From: Microvelia longipes
Lineage: Eukaryota > Arthropoda > Insecta > Hemiptera > Veliidae
Direction of reading: 5' to 3'
NCBI GenBank assembly: GCA_018340805.1
Contig: JACMZG010001863.1
Location: 27,016,285-27,080,284, forward strand
Length of the DNA stretch: 64,000 nt
Shown here: piece after piece, positions 1 to 11,854 of the stretch
Layout: each line of letters opens with the position of its first letter
Numbering within the stretch: position 1 is the first letter of the stretch
Notes under the pieces: generated by a model
What the model saw: the letters and a program-made list of their open reading frames with translations, nothing else
The model's database searches: none
Told to the model about the DNA's origin: nothing
Program-made: the position numbers and the translations under genes

Positions 1-40
1 TATATATATACATATATGTATATTATTTATATATTATACA
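1..40. repeat. TA-rich microsatellite at window edge
   Basis: Alternating TA with a few TG steps, cut by the window start. Confidence 0.7.
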
Positions 41-127
41 CAGGACTAGACTTATAATGTTTGAGAGACGTACTTCGGTGATTAGTCTTATATATAGTAT
101 CCATATATAAGACCAACCATGCGAGCT

Positions 128-480
128 AAATCTCAATCCAGTCGCAATATTTTTCCACGTTTTACGACTTTTAAAACGTTTTTGCGGGTTGGATCATGAC
201 GTCGTAAGAAATGTTTTTCAAATAGCAGAACTAAACCTATAGACTGATTTATGTACAAAGTTTCAACTCTCTAGCATAAATACGCTGGGAGCTACGATGG
301 TAACAGACATACGCATACAGACTGACAACTTTGTAAAAACCACTCAGGAGACCTTTAAAAACACCTGAAACGGATAATTGAGGTGATATACTGGTTTCGG
401 ATTTTTTTGCAAACACAATACTTTTTCCCTTATACCAAGGGTGTTAAATGAGGAAAAGTAAAAGTATAGAAAATTGCATG
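128..480 (-). repeat. 5S-core repeat family, distal part only
   Basis: This piece carries the family hallmarks in order: a TGACGTCG site near 197, 'caactctctagcataaat' near 267, 'gggagctacgatggtaac', 'actcaggag', 'cacctgaaacggataatt', 'ggtttcggatt' and 'aaacacaatactttttcc'. The 5S-like core and the head are absent. Strand is given as the sense of the 5S core in complete copies. Weakly conserved and non-coding. Confidence 0.8.
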
Positions 481-1480
481 TTTGAAAGCATAAAACTATC
501 ACCTACAAACTAGCTCCAAGTCCGTTTGTCTGAGCTGGTAACCTAGAGCTTAATTGTAGGTGATGTTATGTTTCCAAACATGTAATAGTTAATTTGTAAT
601 TATGTTCCTTGATAAAGATCTAATATATAGTTAAAAGCTTAGTAACTTGATTTTTATTCTTTAAACCACCTAAGTAATAATACTTCTAAATATTGCAGTC
701 TTAAAAAAAATATATTTTGTCTTAAATATATTTTATACAAAATGAATTTACAATGTTCTAATTAACTTTTTTAACTGCAGTGTCAATATAAATTTGGTTT
801 CACCTGACAATTATTTGACGCGATTAATAAAGTTGACCCTAATATATTTTTACAAGGTTCCAGTCTTTGAAATATATATACATTGAACTTTTTGCAACAT
901 TTGACAAAGTACTTACTGCTCTAATTAATTAGTTATTGAAAAATCAAATTTGATATCAATCATACTTAGTATCCTAAACAGATATCAATTTCACAATTTA
1001 TTTTTACTAATAAGAGATTAATACACTTTCTATGCAAAATAATTTTAATTTTTATAATCTGATTTGACTTTCTTATTCCGACTCATAAGGTTGCAAAATA
1101 GTTAAAAAATTAGACTTACATAATTAATGAAACTGAAAGGTGCGCCAGGATTAAAAGAAAATCAGGTAGTCTTATAACTTGTCAAATAAAGAGCAAGGTT
1201 ATTTTTTATTTAAATTTATTTACTTATAAGTAGACACACAGGTGACTTAAAATAATTATTAGCTAACTACTGCAAGTAAAATATATTAAGAAAAAAACTT
1301 GATTTAAATTACATTTTAATTATTGTGATAATTATTGTTAAAAATCGAAAGGTATTAAACATATTCCTCTTAGAGGTCAGATTATTTTAATTTAACAAAA
1401 GCTCACCGGTGCGAGGAATTTTATAAAATCAATTTCTCATTTATACCACAGGTATATTAAAATTATTGTGTTTGTACTAA
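481..1480. other. AT-rich spacer, no gene seen
   Basis: About 1 kb of very AT-rich sequence with frequent stops in all frames. No repeat shared with the rest of the window was found. Confidence 0.5.
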
Positions 1481-1792
1481 CAATCGGAAGTGACTGAGGA
1501 CCTCCTTAGTCTAAGCAGAAGGGACCTTAGAACAGTAATTGGACTATTGACTGATCACTGTCACCTCCGAAAACAACTCCATACCATTGGTATCTTTAAA
1601 GATAACCCAGTGTGTAGGCTTTGTGAATCGGAAACCGAAACTGCCTCTCACATACTTCTGAGATGAGAAGTTCTAGCCTTTCAAAGGTACTCCAACTTCG
1701 GTAGCAGCACTCTCACTATGTTCGACTCTACTGGTCAAAAAGATCCTGGACCTAGTCCGGGAAAAAGGATTATTCTAACCTGGACCAAATGA
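1481..1792 (+). pseudogene. LINE ORF2 3' end relic (Cys-His knuckle)
   Basis: One frame reads through about 60 codons to an internal TGA at 1664, then continues to a TGA at 1790. The translation contains RTVIGLLTDHC, then LHTIGIF, then CRLCESETETASHILLR followed by the stop. This is the C-terminal arrangement of many I/Jockey/CR1-like non-LTR retrotransposon ORF2 proteins: a 'TGHC.L...L..IG' block, then Cys-x2-Cys, His and a last Cys. Here the expected last Cys codon (TGY) is the TGA at 1664, so the copy is dead. The rest of the LINE is not present upstream, so it is 5'-truncated or eroded. The clade is not certain. Confidence 0.75.
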
Positions 1793-1867
1793 GGGGATTG
1801 TACAATAGACTTCCAGTCGCATTGCAAATGGGGTCTATCCTCGACTCCAACCCCAATCATTAATATA

Positions 1868-2090
1868 AATAATAATCCGAAACCGAGATTTCACTTGAAT
1901 CATTCGTTTCAGATGTTTTAAGACCTTTAAAACAGACTTAAAAACCTGATTGGTTTTTACAAAGTTTTCTGTTGGTTATAATCGTATCTCACAGTGTGTT
2001 TACATAAAAAGTTAAAAATTTGTACCAAAATCAATTTCTAGGTCTAGTTGTGATATGCGGAAAAAGTGTATGACGTCATTAACTAGCAAT
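1868..2090 (+). repeat. 5S-core repeat family, distal part, reverse copy
   Basis: Reverse complement of the distal module: 'gaaaccgagatttcacttg', 'attcgtttcagatgtttt', 'tttacaaagttttctg', 'atcgtatctcacagtg' and 'gtatgacgtcattaacta' near 2069. It abuts the LINE relic. Core and head are missing. Confidence 0.75.
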
Positions 2091-2125
2091 AATAACTTAG
2101 CAAATATACTTAACAATTTATACAA

Positions 2126-2452
2126 TTCTGGCGCGGTGGTCCGCATGTCGGGCGAATTTCCTTTGGATACGTGTTTCCGTGCTTAACAACCCATTTCTTG
2201 CTTAAGGTTCCGGTTCATGCTTTAGAACCTAAGCAGTTACTAAATTGTTAAGCACTGCTCGTAACTCATTTTGTCTGTATTTTCCAAAGGAAATGTGCAT
2301 AATTTATCCAGTTGTTTGTACAAAACTATGCCTCTAAAATTAGAAGTATGCATTATTATTTGCATTAATTTAGAGCTTAGTTACTTATCTTTAAGCTTAG
2401 TCAGTTATCTTTAAAGGTTTTAACGCATTTTCTTTGGAAAATACAGACAACA
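2126..2452. mobile_element. Foldback element, one arm plus centre (copy C)
   Basis: It starts with 'aattctggcgcggtggtcc' and runs through 'ggttccggttcatgcttt', 'aagcactgctcgtaactc', 'tccaaaggaaat' and the unique centre ('gcctctaaaattagaagta' ... 'cttagtcagttatctttaa'). It stops just after the centre. Compared with 11855-12545 and 45093-45795 the right arm is missing, and the left arm holds only one GGCGCGGTGGTCCGC unit rather than two. No coding capacity. Confidence 0.8.
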
Positions 2453-2676
2453 TTTTTTTTTAAATCGTAAAAAAACAAATTGAGTTAAAATTTTGTTTTT
2501 ATTTAAACCTTGTGTCTCTTTATATAATAAATAAGTGTACTAAGTGTTATTTTAATATAGGTAGTTTAATTACGGTTTTTTTTGGATCGCGAGTTCAAAA
2601 AGCATCAAGCAAGGGCAATACCTTGATGGGTGACAGGTGAGAATAAAATATGTTTTTATTCTCACATTTTATTAAG

Positions 2677-2737
2677 GGCAAATACGATAAGATGAGGAAA
2701 AGTTCCGAGGTACCCCGTACCCGACTTTTTGTGTTCT
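2677..2737 (+). repeat. 5S-core repeat family, head only (reverse copy)
   Basis: 'gatgaggaaaagttccgagg' followed by 'taccccgtacccgacttttt' matches the terminal head of the family. It ends in a T run, as expected of a Pol III transcript end. Confidence 0.75.
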
Positions 2738-2739
2738 TT

Positions 2740-5700
2740 AAGTGAATTAATTTTATCAATTTTGTGATCATAGTATTTATGAAAACTATATTTACAAAAT
2801 GCATCGTTCTTGTCATAATAATTGTTAATTCAAGCGTACAGTATTTTGTCCATTGATTGAGAAATACCTTTCATAATCAATTTAGAAATACATATTTGTA
2901 TATTTTATTGATATTTATCTTTTTGATTTATTAACCTTTATTTTTACTGTATATAAAATCTCAACTAATTTTATAATTTTTTCCTATTTAATAAAATAAA
3001 TTATATTCACTTGTTAAATAGATAAAGTGTATATTTATGTCATTTATGCTTGTCATAAGATGATTATTACAATTTTATAACAATTGTGTTTTGTATCATT
3101 ATTATGCGTTATTTTAAATAATTTTAAAATAACGTAATAAATATTTATTAGATCGTGGCATAGGTTTTATTAAAATAAGAAGTGCACGATTTAGTAATTT
3201 GTCCAGGCACAGTGACATCAAGCCGGTGACAGTGACTGATTGTTTAATCATGACTGGTCATTCTACATCTGACCAAATCTAATGAATTATACTCTAATAA
3301 TTTCTTGGTAGGGGTTTTTAGTATTTCCTTAATGGAGATATTATTACTAGAGAAGGTTTATCGGTCAAATATAGAAAAATTCAACACGTAACCTAAAACC
3401 CTTTGATTATTAATTTAATCAAATAAACGGAATAAACTTACAGCATTTTATATAATAGAATCTTTATAATACTACAAAAACATAAAAATGGGGGACATAG
3501 AGTAATGAGGTTGACATATAATATAAGGTTACACAGCGCCGCAAGGGCCTTGAAAAAAGGTTTCAAACCTCTACATATTAAGATAGGATATTCATCCTTT
3601 TGTTGTATATCTTTATGATTTATTTTGTTTTATTATTAATATTATTTTTAATGTATCTAATTTATTTTTTATTAATATTATTTATAATAAATATTATTTT
3701 ATTAATACCAATTTTATTTTTTTGATTGCTCCAAAGGGTCTTATGCTTTGCAGAAAAAAGGTTTTTTTAGTGCTTATAAATTAACCCCAATGCTCATACA
3801 GTACTATGCTAATAAAAAGTATAATGTTATACGGTTATTTTATAATACAATCATTTTTAAAAATAATGATATGAATTAGAACTTAAAAAATAATATAATA
3901 TTATTTTTATACTTAAATTATTACCACTGGCTAAACAAATTATGTGTACAACTGATACCTTTAATAACAAAGAAGTAGGTATATGAAAAATAAATTTTAT
4001 ACTATTTGATGTAATATAACATTTATTGATTCTAATCAGATTAAAAGTAGTAATAAATTTATTATTTTATGCAGTGTTTAGAAAATACAGAACAATAAAA
4101 TATCAAAGACTTATACTTACTTAAAACTTACTATAAGCCTTATATAAGTAAATTATTATAAAATTTGAATAGAATTTCATTGCTTAAATGACCTCTACAT
4201 AAACCAATGTAAAATTGGAAAAAACGTATTGTTCTTTTCTTTTTGTATTTATTTGTATTTACTAATATTTATTCTCAATATTTTATTGTTTTTATTCTTT
4301 TTGTATTGTTGTTTGTTTAAATAAGTTATTCACATTTGTGTGAATTCAGTTTTGACATTTTCACAGTATTTTAATGGTTTTATTTCTTTCCTGTATTGTT
4401 TATTGCTTAATTTATTTTCTTTTCTTTTTAAAAATGATTTAATGTTTGCTTTTATATTTGATATTTAAGTTTAGTATCTGCCCAGTTTCTAAATAAGTAT
4501 AAACTAAATAACTAATAATAAAGTTTACTAAAAACTTTATAAAGTTATTATAATTTAAGACACATATTTATTTTGTATACTAACTATACACATTAATTAT
4601 AATTTAATTAAAAGTTGGTAAAAAAATGTATTCATTTTTTTCAAATTCAATTTCAACACGTATTATGGAGAACATAAATTAAATATACAATAAATGGAAA
4701 AACATAATTGGCACGCTAACAATTGCAGTTAATTACGGAGACAATTTATTTCATGCAATCTCTACTAGAATGCGCTACGAGCTAAGTCTTACTTTCAAAG
4801 AAGTAAAAAATTTAAACAGTAATAAATTATTTTAACAATAATTGTATTAATAATCGAAACAGAATTGCTGTGAAATTGCCAATTGTGAAACCCCGGATTC
4901 TATCTGTTTATCTTGTAAACTTATTTAAAAATAATTTTGAGCTTATTTGCAATAATATTGACTTCATAAGCGCGTATTTTTATACTTAATAATAACATAC
5001 CGGTGTTTACTTCTTTCAATTTAATGAATGTGAGATCTAATATAATTCATCTTTATTGAATAGGAAATTAAATAAATCATTAAAAAGATATTAATTTTCT
5101 CAATGGATTGCGAGATGCACTGATGCATTTATAACTCGGTCAGTATGTTTGTATACCTGTTATATTACACTAAACATCCAGTAATAATTAATCAAAAGAT
5201 ATAATATAATTTTGTGTCTGTCATATCTTTATGTTTGAACCCTGCATACTTTCGTGTTTTCATATAAAATGATCTAGTTGTTTCATCAACTAAAACCTAT
5301 AATTATTAAATATTATCAAACTCCAACTTATATACTCGTATATAAACGCTTATAAATCTTGCTACATAGTTACATTGCGTCAGTGTTTATTGTGCAAAAT
5401 ATACAAGTTATAATATTGTTTAGATCTAAATCTTGCTTTTGTGTGGATACATTTCTTTTTTGCTGTATTTTCTGGTATTTTTATTCAATTAGTATATTGA
5501 ATTAACTGCATTGAAAAAATCATCGAATTTTACCCAGGGAATTGACTGAAGGATTAATCTTTGTTTATTTTGTTTTTAATTAACAATTATTTTTTTTAAT
5601 ACCTTTCGTGTCTGTTTACTTAACATTTATATTTTGTGTTATTGGAGTTTGACTAAGAAGTTAAATGAACGGGAAAAATGGACACTTACTTCGTGCATAA

Positions 5701-6125
5701 TCGAAATTGCGAGTACAGCCGCAATCTGTTGTCGCTAATCTTCTTTATAGTTAGACACTTGTGAGAATTGACAACAAAATGTATAATAACATTGAAGTAA
5801 GGTTATGGTTTTGGGTACAGGCTATCCCCATATGGGGTGGTTAAACCCGGTCATGGTTTCGTCTTTAGGCCTATGTTTTTTTTATATATATTGGTTTGGA
5901 AAAAATATAAATTAATAAATACAATTTTGGATCAACACTGTTAATATAACTCTTTGGGTAGTACAAATTCATAAACAAAGATCCATACTTGATCTTTTAA
6001 AATAACTTTATATTTATAATAACTACTTTGGTCTTGCATTTTTTGGCTGCCTTGAAAATATTTGATAGCGTTACTGGAAGGGTAGCGCTATGTATGTACT
6101 AAACCCTTCAAATATGTGCTCCACT
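2740..6125. other. AT-rich spacer, no gene seen
   Basis: About 3.4 kb of strongly AT-rich sequence with low-complexity ATT/TTA stretches (for example 3600-3730). I see no supported coding region or shared repeat. A 12-bp perfect palindrome CCCCATATGGGG lies at 5826-5837. Confidence 0.5.
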
Positions 6126-6149
6126 CTCAGACTTGCCAGAGGCACCTGA

Positions 6150-6366
6150 CTAGATTGGCAGACTGGTGATGGCTGTCAACCACTCATTAGATAGCCGTGA
6201 GACAGCCTTGTGTGGCCTCTCTGGAGTCAAGGCATAATGTCTTTTCTCTTCCTGACTCGTTGATCTGTGGAAGTCGATGAGATGGTAGATTATCTTATAT
6301 ACCAAGTTTGATCGTTGGTGGGGTACCTTGCTAATCGTGTTCACGCAATCTTGGCTGAAATGTTTC
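6150..6366 (-). pseudogene. Orphan open frame with splice-like acceptor, possible transposase HTH relic
   Basis: Reading the minus strand, a pyrimidine-poor acceptor (ttttaacag) ends at 6367. It is followed by about 71 open codons to a TAG at 6150-6152, in sequence distinctly richer in GC than its surroundings. The protein has no start of its own in an obvious context. Near its end it reads LTPERPHKAVSRLSNEW, after a helical stretch NLVYKIIYHLIDFHRST. That layout recalls the N-terminal helix-turn-helix of some DNA transposases, but the resemblance is by eye only. It could equally be an isolated exon of a host gene. No partner exon was found. Confidence 0.3.
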
Positions 6367-6367
6367 C

Positions 6368-7687
6368 TGTTAAAATCTAACTTTACTATTCGACATCAAA
6401 GTACTAAGTATTTTCTACATTTTGTATCTATTTTGGCAATTTTTGACAATCCAAAATCTGCTTTACTTAAAATGTTTTATTTGGTTAAAATTGGCAAAAC
6501 TGTACAAAAAACAACAGCTAGCAAGCCAACAATTAAATACAGACTGTCAATATGCGGTTTATTCTAATCACGTTGGGTGTCTCAGCTCAACCCATTACCA
6601 AAAAATATTTATGTTCTGTAACCCATATTTTCATTGGCTCAATTTAATTCTAAACAGATGGTGAAAAGTCATTCAGCCTCTTCCAAAGATGTGACATTTT
6701 AAAAACTAAATACAATAAGGATTTTACAAACTTTAAACTTGTATATTTAAATCGGTATACAACTTAAATGCGTAAGTATGCTGCAATGTTTATGACAGCT
6801 TATTTAGACTTTCAAGACAATAAATAATATTAAGTATTCATAATATTTTATTTCTTTAAATAAGATAGTAATAGTAAAGAATAATTCATGAACACTAATC
6901 ATTATAAAACATATTAAAAATTAAGTAATATCTTAAGAAAAATTCACAAGTTTTACTTAAATTGTTTATTTTACTTAAAATACTCTTTTAACGAGTAAAA
7001 TATTTCCTGAACTTTTGATCTTTTTGTTCGTACATTTTTCATTCCTTTAATTGCTGTAAAATATGTGATATTATGGAAGTGAACTCACTGTGACATTTGA
7101 CTCCAGGTTGTGCCCTATTTTGCAATCTTAAGTTAGCAGACCTAACTGTTAAAAGAAAATTTTAATATTTTTTAAATTAATTTTTAATGTCATGAGTTTT
7201 AAATTTATCCCTATGTATCATATCAAAGACTAGTTAATTAAACAGTTTAAAATAACATATATGAGATTTGCAAACTTCGTCGATATAATTAATAATAAAT
7301 TTAATCGCCGATTTAGAAGATTTCATTCTAATACTATGTACTAATATGCTACTAAATAAATGCTGAAGTTATTAAATTTTCTATATTAAATATTACATAT
7401 ACTTATTTTTGTTAAATTAGCTTATATTTATTTTATGATCCTATATACAGGTTTTTTTATTATATCTACAATAAACTCTAGAGTTTTCTTTAAAATATTA
7501 TGTATGGCACTTACAATAATAATAATAATAATAATATCCGTTTATTTAACACTTACAATAAGTTCCTTTAAAAATTTGCTTTAAGGGCTGACTGTTTATA
7601 CTGTTGATTAACTGCTTTTTTCTGTGCTGGTTACCTCATTTTTTTTTGTTTTTACATAGTTTATTTACTGTTATATTATATTGCTAA

Positions 7688-7690
<3 letters not shown>
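6368..7690. other. AT-rich spacer, no gene seen
   Basis: AT-rich sequence with a short (AAT)n run at about 7517-7536. Short overlapping open frames around 6330-6660 have low GC and no recognisable protein features. Confidence 0.45.
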
Positions 7691-7696
<6 letters not shown>

Positions 7697-7721
<25 letters not shown>

Positions 7722-7723
7722 AT

Positions 7724-7754
<31 letters not shown>

Positions 7755-7765
7755 TATATAATATA

Positions 7766-7806
<41 letters not shown>
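7697..7806. repeat. TA microsatellite
   Basis: Mostly perfect (TA)n with a few AA/TT phase breaks. Confidence 0.9.
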
Positions 7807-8309
7807 TATATTTGTACTTAATAATATCATTATAAATTTTTAATCGGTTGCCTAAATGGCATTTATAAAAGACATTTGTAGATTGCAAAATGAATATTGT
7901 TAATTATGTACGAATTTTATATTTGACATCCGCATTTAAATGTCATCAGATATTTTATCGATAAGTGTTATGCAATATGATCAATTCATCAAGACTAGAT
8001 TAATTTGATAACTATAATTTTTCTTGGACTAAAAAACTAATAGCTAAACTCATAGTTTTTTTTTGGAAAAAAATAATGGAAAAAAAGGGTTCATGTATAG
8101 CTGATGGGTTATAATTTTGATAATTTTTTATTTATTTCTATGCTATAGTCAATGACACTTATAAGTTCAATAAAGCCAGTTTAGGAATATTGGGGCAGTA
8201 TTTAGAAATTTGTCAGTAACTTGATTAGTTGTATACAGGATTAAGAAAATCCATTAAACATAAATTTAGTGTCCAAAAGTTTAAAAATAAAGCTGATATT
8301 TGTACTACT

Positions 8310-8690
8310 TTTTGTATTACCTGGTTTATCTTCGTGGATGAGCCTTGTATCTGTGTCTTAAAAAACATTAAAATGTCTTTCAAGTTTTTAAAAATGCAGA
8401 ACTTGCAGACGTTAACATACCAGCCTATGCTACGTACAAGATTAAAATAATTTTTCATACATTATACAGTAAGAAGAATACAAGCCACGATTTTTAATCT
8501 AAAATTGTTTTACAATTCAAGATTTTACTACTAAAATCATTTTATTTGATTGATAATTAACATAATATTTGTGTATTTTAAGTTGAATAGAGGACATTGA
8601 CTTATCATAAGAATTGGAATAATATTTATAATAATATTTCTTTTTTCACTTAACAGCTTGAAAAAAAGAGGTTGGGAGTTGACAAATAAT
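8310..8690 (+). repeat. 370-bp dispersed repeat R, copy 1
   Basis: It shares a collinear series of blocks with 19360-19730: 'acattaaaatgtctttcaa', 'aaaatgcagaact', 'aacataccag', 'tatgctacgtac', 'aatctaaaatt', 'ttgataattaacataatatt' and 'cattgacttatcataa'. Short open frames on both strands within it are not conserved in the second copy, so it looks non-coding. A diverged 65-bp direct repeat (about 8195-8260 and 8700-8762) brackets it. Confidence 0.75.
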
Positions 8691-8745
8691 TCGAACTTGG
8701 GTAGTATTTAGAGAGGTTTTGGTTACTTGAATGATTGCGACAGGG

Positions 8746-9102
8746 TTAGGAAAATTTATTAATCCTAAATTGTATTGTCTTAAAAGAAGTATCTAAAAGC
8801 ATACATTTTTTTCTAAAAGCTTGTATATTTTTTCTTTTTTTTCCAAATTTAACTTTTATATTAGAGTAAAACAAGAAATTATGTATACTTTTAAATACAA
8901 ATGTTAAATATTTTAAATCTGCCACAATTTTAAATTTCACACTTTCTTTAGTTTTATTGTTCCAACAAAATTTAAATATACTTTTAGATTTGTATGGAAT
9001 TTTAGTTTGACATTTTACATTAAAACTGTATTCTATTAACCAATCATTCTTTATTTCTAAAAAGCAATACTTTCTCCATTCTCTAAATTTTTTGGTGGGC
9101 AT
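8746..9102 (-). CDS. Unidentified 118-codon ORF
   Basis: A true ATG-to-stop frame of 118 codons on the minus strand, long for sequence this poor in GC. The predicted protein is basic and rich in Lys, Phe and Asn. It has no signal peptide or membrane segment, and two Trp-containing patches (EWRKYCFLEIKNDW and KFCWNNKTKES). No family is recognised. It has no visible promoter, splice partner or poly(A) context that would mark it as a gene, and composition matches the neighbouring spacer. It may be a chance ORF or a degraded transposon frame. Confidence 0.25.
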   Translation of the reverse strand: MPTKKFREWRKYCFLEIKNDWLIEYSFNVKCQTKIPYKSKSIFKFCWNNKTKESVKFKIVADLKYLTFVFKSIHNFLFYSNIKVKFGKKRKNIQAFRKKCMLLDTSFKTIQFRINKFS

Positions 9103-9420
9103 GTAGTCTGTTTAATTAGCTCTGCTTCTAAAGAAAATTAAAAAATGTGTTGTATTTAAAAATGTTTCTTTAACTCTAAAACTTATTATGTCCTTATTTT
9201 GCGTCTTGACTTTTTAAGTTATTTAATCTTACTAAAGAAAAAATCATTAAATTGACTCATAAATATTTTAAACAAAATTCCATTCATTATAAAAGCTTAC
9301 ACACATATATGTATATACAGAAAATATTGTATAATATTTTTTGTTTTTTGACATTTTGATTTTCTTCTGGTTTTATTTATTTATGGTGTTTTTACTTTTT
9401 TTTATTTTCAATATTTGATC

Positions 9421-9500
9421 TTGAGACCCCTTGCGTCTTCTATGATTTAAAATCGATCTGTAGATCAATTTAATCAGTCTCGAAGTGAGGGGTCATCCAA
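9421..9500. other. 80-bp imperfect hairpin
   Basis: The arms GACCCCTTGCG-TCTTC and GAAG-TGAGGGGTC enclose GATTTAAAATCGATCT and AGATCAATTTAATC around a 2-nt apex. Almost the whole 80 bases can fold into one stem with small bulges. It sits in spacer with no gene around it. Confidence 0.55.
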
Positions 9501-9552
9501 CGTTTAATAAAGAAATCGTGTTCAATGTATCTCCGTGTTTTTCTATTTATTT

Positions 9553-9625
9553 ACAAAAAATCGGGTACAGGTGCCTCGGAAGTTGTCCTCGCCATTTATT
9601 CGATTCGCTATAAGCTTACCACATG
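9553..9625 (-). repeat. 5S-core repeat family, head only
   Basis: 'aaaaatcgggtacaggtgcc' and 'cggaagttgtcctcgcc' followed by 'cgattcgctataagctt' match the family head. No core or distal part follows. Confidence 0.65.
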
Positions 9626-9629
9626 ACTA

Positions 9630-10930
9630 CCTCTTTGATTGCTGAGTTTTCCTAAATTTTCTTCTAATAATCTATTGTTTTGCTACAGTCATGTTATACT
9701 TATAATTAAAACTTGATCTTAAAAATTATAAATTCAGTTTTAGAAATAAACGAATTAAATATAAGCAAAGAGGCTTGTAATAGGGTAAGTCTCAACTGTT
9801 ATCGTAAATGCTATCTTTAAAAGCCTGATTTCTCATTTATTTTGTTCCTTTAAATTACTGTTATTCACGTTTCCTCAAACAAAGTACAGTTTCGTTCATT
9901 AAAAACTTAACTAAGTAATTAATATGTTTTTCCTTAATGATAAAAGGTACTTTTAATAAGAAGTTATAAGTCATAGTCTAAGTCAAAATAATGAGGTATA
10001 AACTTTATATCCTGAAAGATAATAACTTAAGTTTTAAAAATCAATACACGCTTTATAAGACACTTTCCTATGTTTACTTTTTAAATTAGTGTGTCTGAAA
10101 GTGCTTTTGTATTTATAGACTTGTTTTAGTGCATAGTCTATGTTAAAGATACTTCATTTATTTAAGTAAATCTCATCCCTTATGATACGAGATAACTTTC
10201 GAACATTTTCTTGAATCGAAATCAAACTTTGAACAAAAATAGACCTTGTTAATTCCCCGAATCCTGGTTTTTTATTAAATATATTTGACATCATTGACCT
10301 ACAATAATGATTCAGTAAAAATTTCAAAAAAATCATAAAACTTTAAACATTATCTGATTTTTTATACACGTTTTAAAGTTTTATACACGTGTGCTAATAT
10401 GTATGGTTAACGCACGTATGAAATGTTTACATTTCATTATCTGTATTAAAACCTGTTTAATATTAATTGGTTGACATATATAACATAATTTAAACAAATC
10501 ATAATAAATATATGATTTATCATGATATGATATATCATGATAAATTTGATAATTCGTGGCAGAATGCCACTTAAATAAACTAGAAGGCCTCTTGTTTACA
10601 TACTTAAAGTGTGCTTATTAAAACATTATGGTATTTTAAACATCGAAATACTTTTTACTTTTCCTCACCTGGTGGAATTGTATACTTATACAATTATTGT
10701 ATACTTCGTTATTTATATTATATAACATATAAATTGTATCATATACAAATTGTTTCAAGACATTGTTGGTATATAAGTTATAGTCTTCACAATAACTATG
10801 AAACAACATGACAATCAACAATTCAGCAGCCAGCATGACAATGACAAGTCATACATTCTACATCGTATATAGTAGTCTATATAGTCGAATTGTCTAGTAC
10901 AATAGTCTTCCTGAAGAATATAAAGTTTAA
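9630..10930. other. AT-rich spacer, no gene seen
   Basis: No coding or repeat signal apart from the perfect hairpin listed at 10515-10545. Short open frames on both strands at 10611-10836 have spacer composition. Confidence 0.45.
10515..10545. other. Perfect 13-bp hairpin
   Basis: ATTTATCATGATA, then TGATA as a loop, then TATCATGATAAAT. Pure A/T apart from CATG steps, so it could arise by drift. Confidence 0.6.
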
Positions 10931-10971
10931 GACCTTTTTAGCGAATTTCCTTTAAAATCGCCTAATGGGAT

Positions 10972-11036
10972 AGGCGTCATGGCGGAATTCGAACCTCAGA
11001 CCACGACACAAATCCGTTTCAGAGGTCCCTTATGAC
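10972..11036 (-). other. tRNA-like end with B-box motif
   Basis: On the minus strand, CGTCAT near the 5' side can pair with ATGACG at the 3' side, like an acceptor stem. Between them is GAGGTTCGAATTCC, close to the Pol III B-box consensus. No convincing A-box or full cloverleaf is visible, so it is a tRNA-derived or tRNA-mimicking end rather than a tRNA gene. The matching copy is at 46708-46771 on the plus strand. Confidence 0.45.
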
Positions 11037-11061
11037 GAAAAAAATACTTTTTTTGAAACTT

Positions 11062-11199
<138 letters not shown>

Positions 11200-11399
11200 T
11201 CTAGACACTTCTTGTAAACACTCTATCTTTCGAACGGATTAATATTTTTTAACCAAACTTGGTACAAAAATCAACCTTCGGGAGGACACGAACACTATTG
11301 AAAACCAGGTTTTTGTGACGTCATTAACCCGGTTTGCTGAGTCAGCGAAATTTTCAAAAAATCGGCAAAATTCAGGGTTAATATTTTTTGCCGCAAAAA

Positions 11400-11770
11400 A
11401 AGGTCAATATTTATGTTTTTTGAGACGCTGAATCGAATGAAACCGGTCCAAAGTCGATACGACCACTATAAGTGACCTAAAAATCGAAAAAACCATTCTA
11501 AATTCCCGAAAACCAAAATTTAGGTCGATAAAAAATAAATTTTCGAGTAGGGTTCGATTTCAATGTAATTTTGGGCGCGGAATCGAATGAAACCAGTCCG
11601 AAGTCGATACGACCACTTTAAGTTACAAAAAAAGTCGAAAAAAACACAAAAATTATAGAAAACCAAAATTACGGTCGTTGAAAATTAAATTTCGAGTAGG
11701 GTGTCGTTTTCAATGTTTTTTAGGCCTCTGAGATGAATGCCTGTGGTCCGGAGTCAATACAACCACTCAA
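11400..11770. repeat. Array of 150-bp units, three copies
   Basis: The motif 'gtcgatacgaccac' or its variant recurs with its first base at 11453, 11603 and 11753, an exact 150-bp period. Each unit also has 'gaatcgaatgaaacc' before it and 'aaaaccaaaatt' and 'ttcgagtagggt' after it. The third unit is diverged ('gagatgaatgcctgtggtcc') and runs straight into the B-box motif. Confidence 0.8.
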
Positions 11771-11854
11771 ACTCAGGGTACCTGGGTTCACATCCTGGAA
11801 GGGTCGATCATTTTTTATCGTTTTTTTACCTAATATAAGTTACAACTAGGAAAT

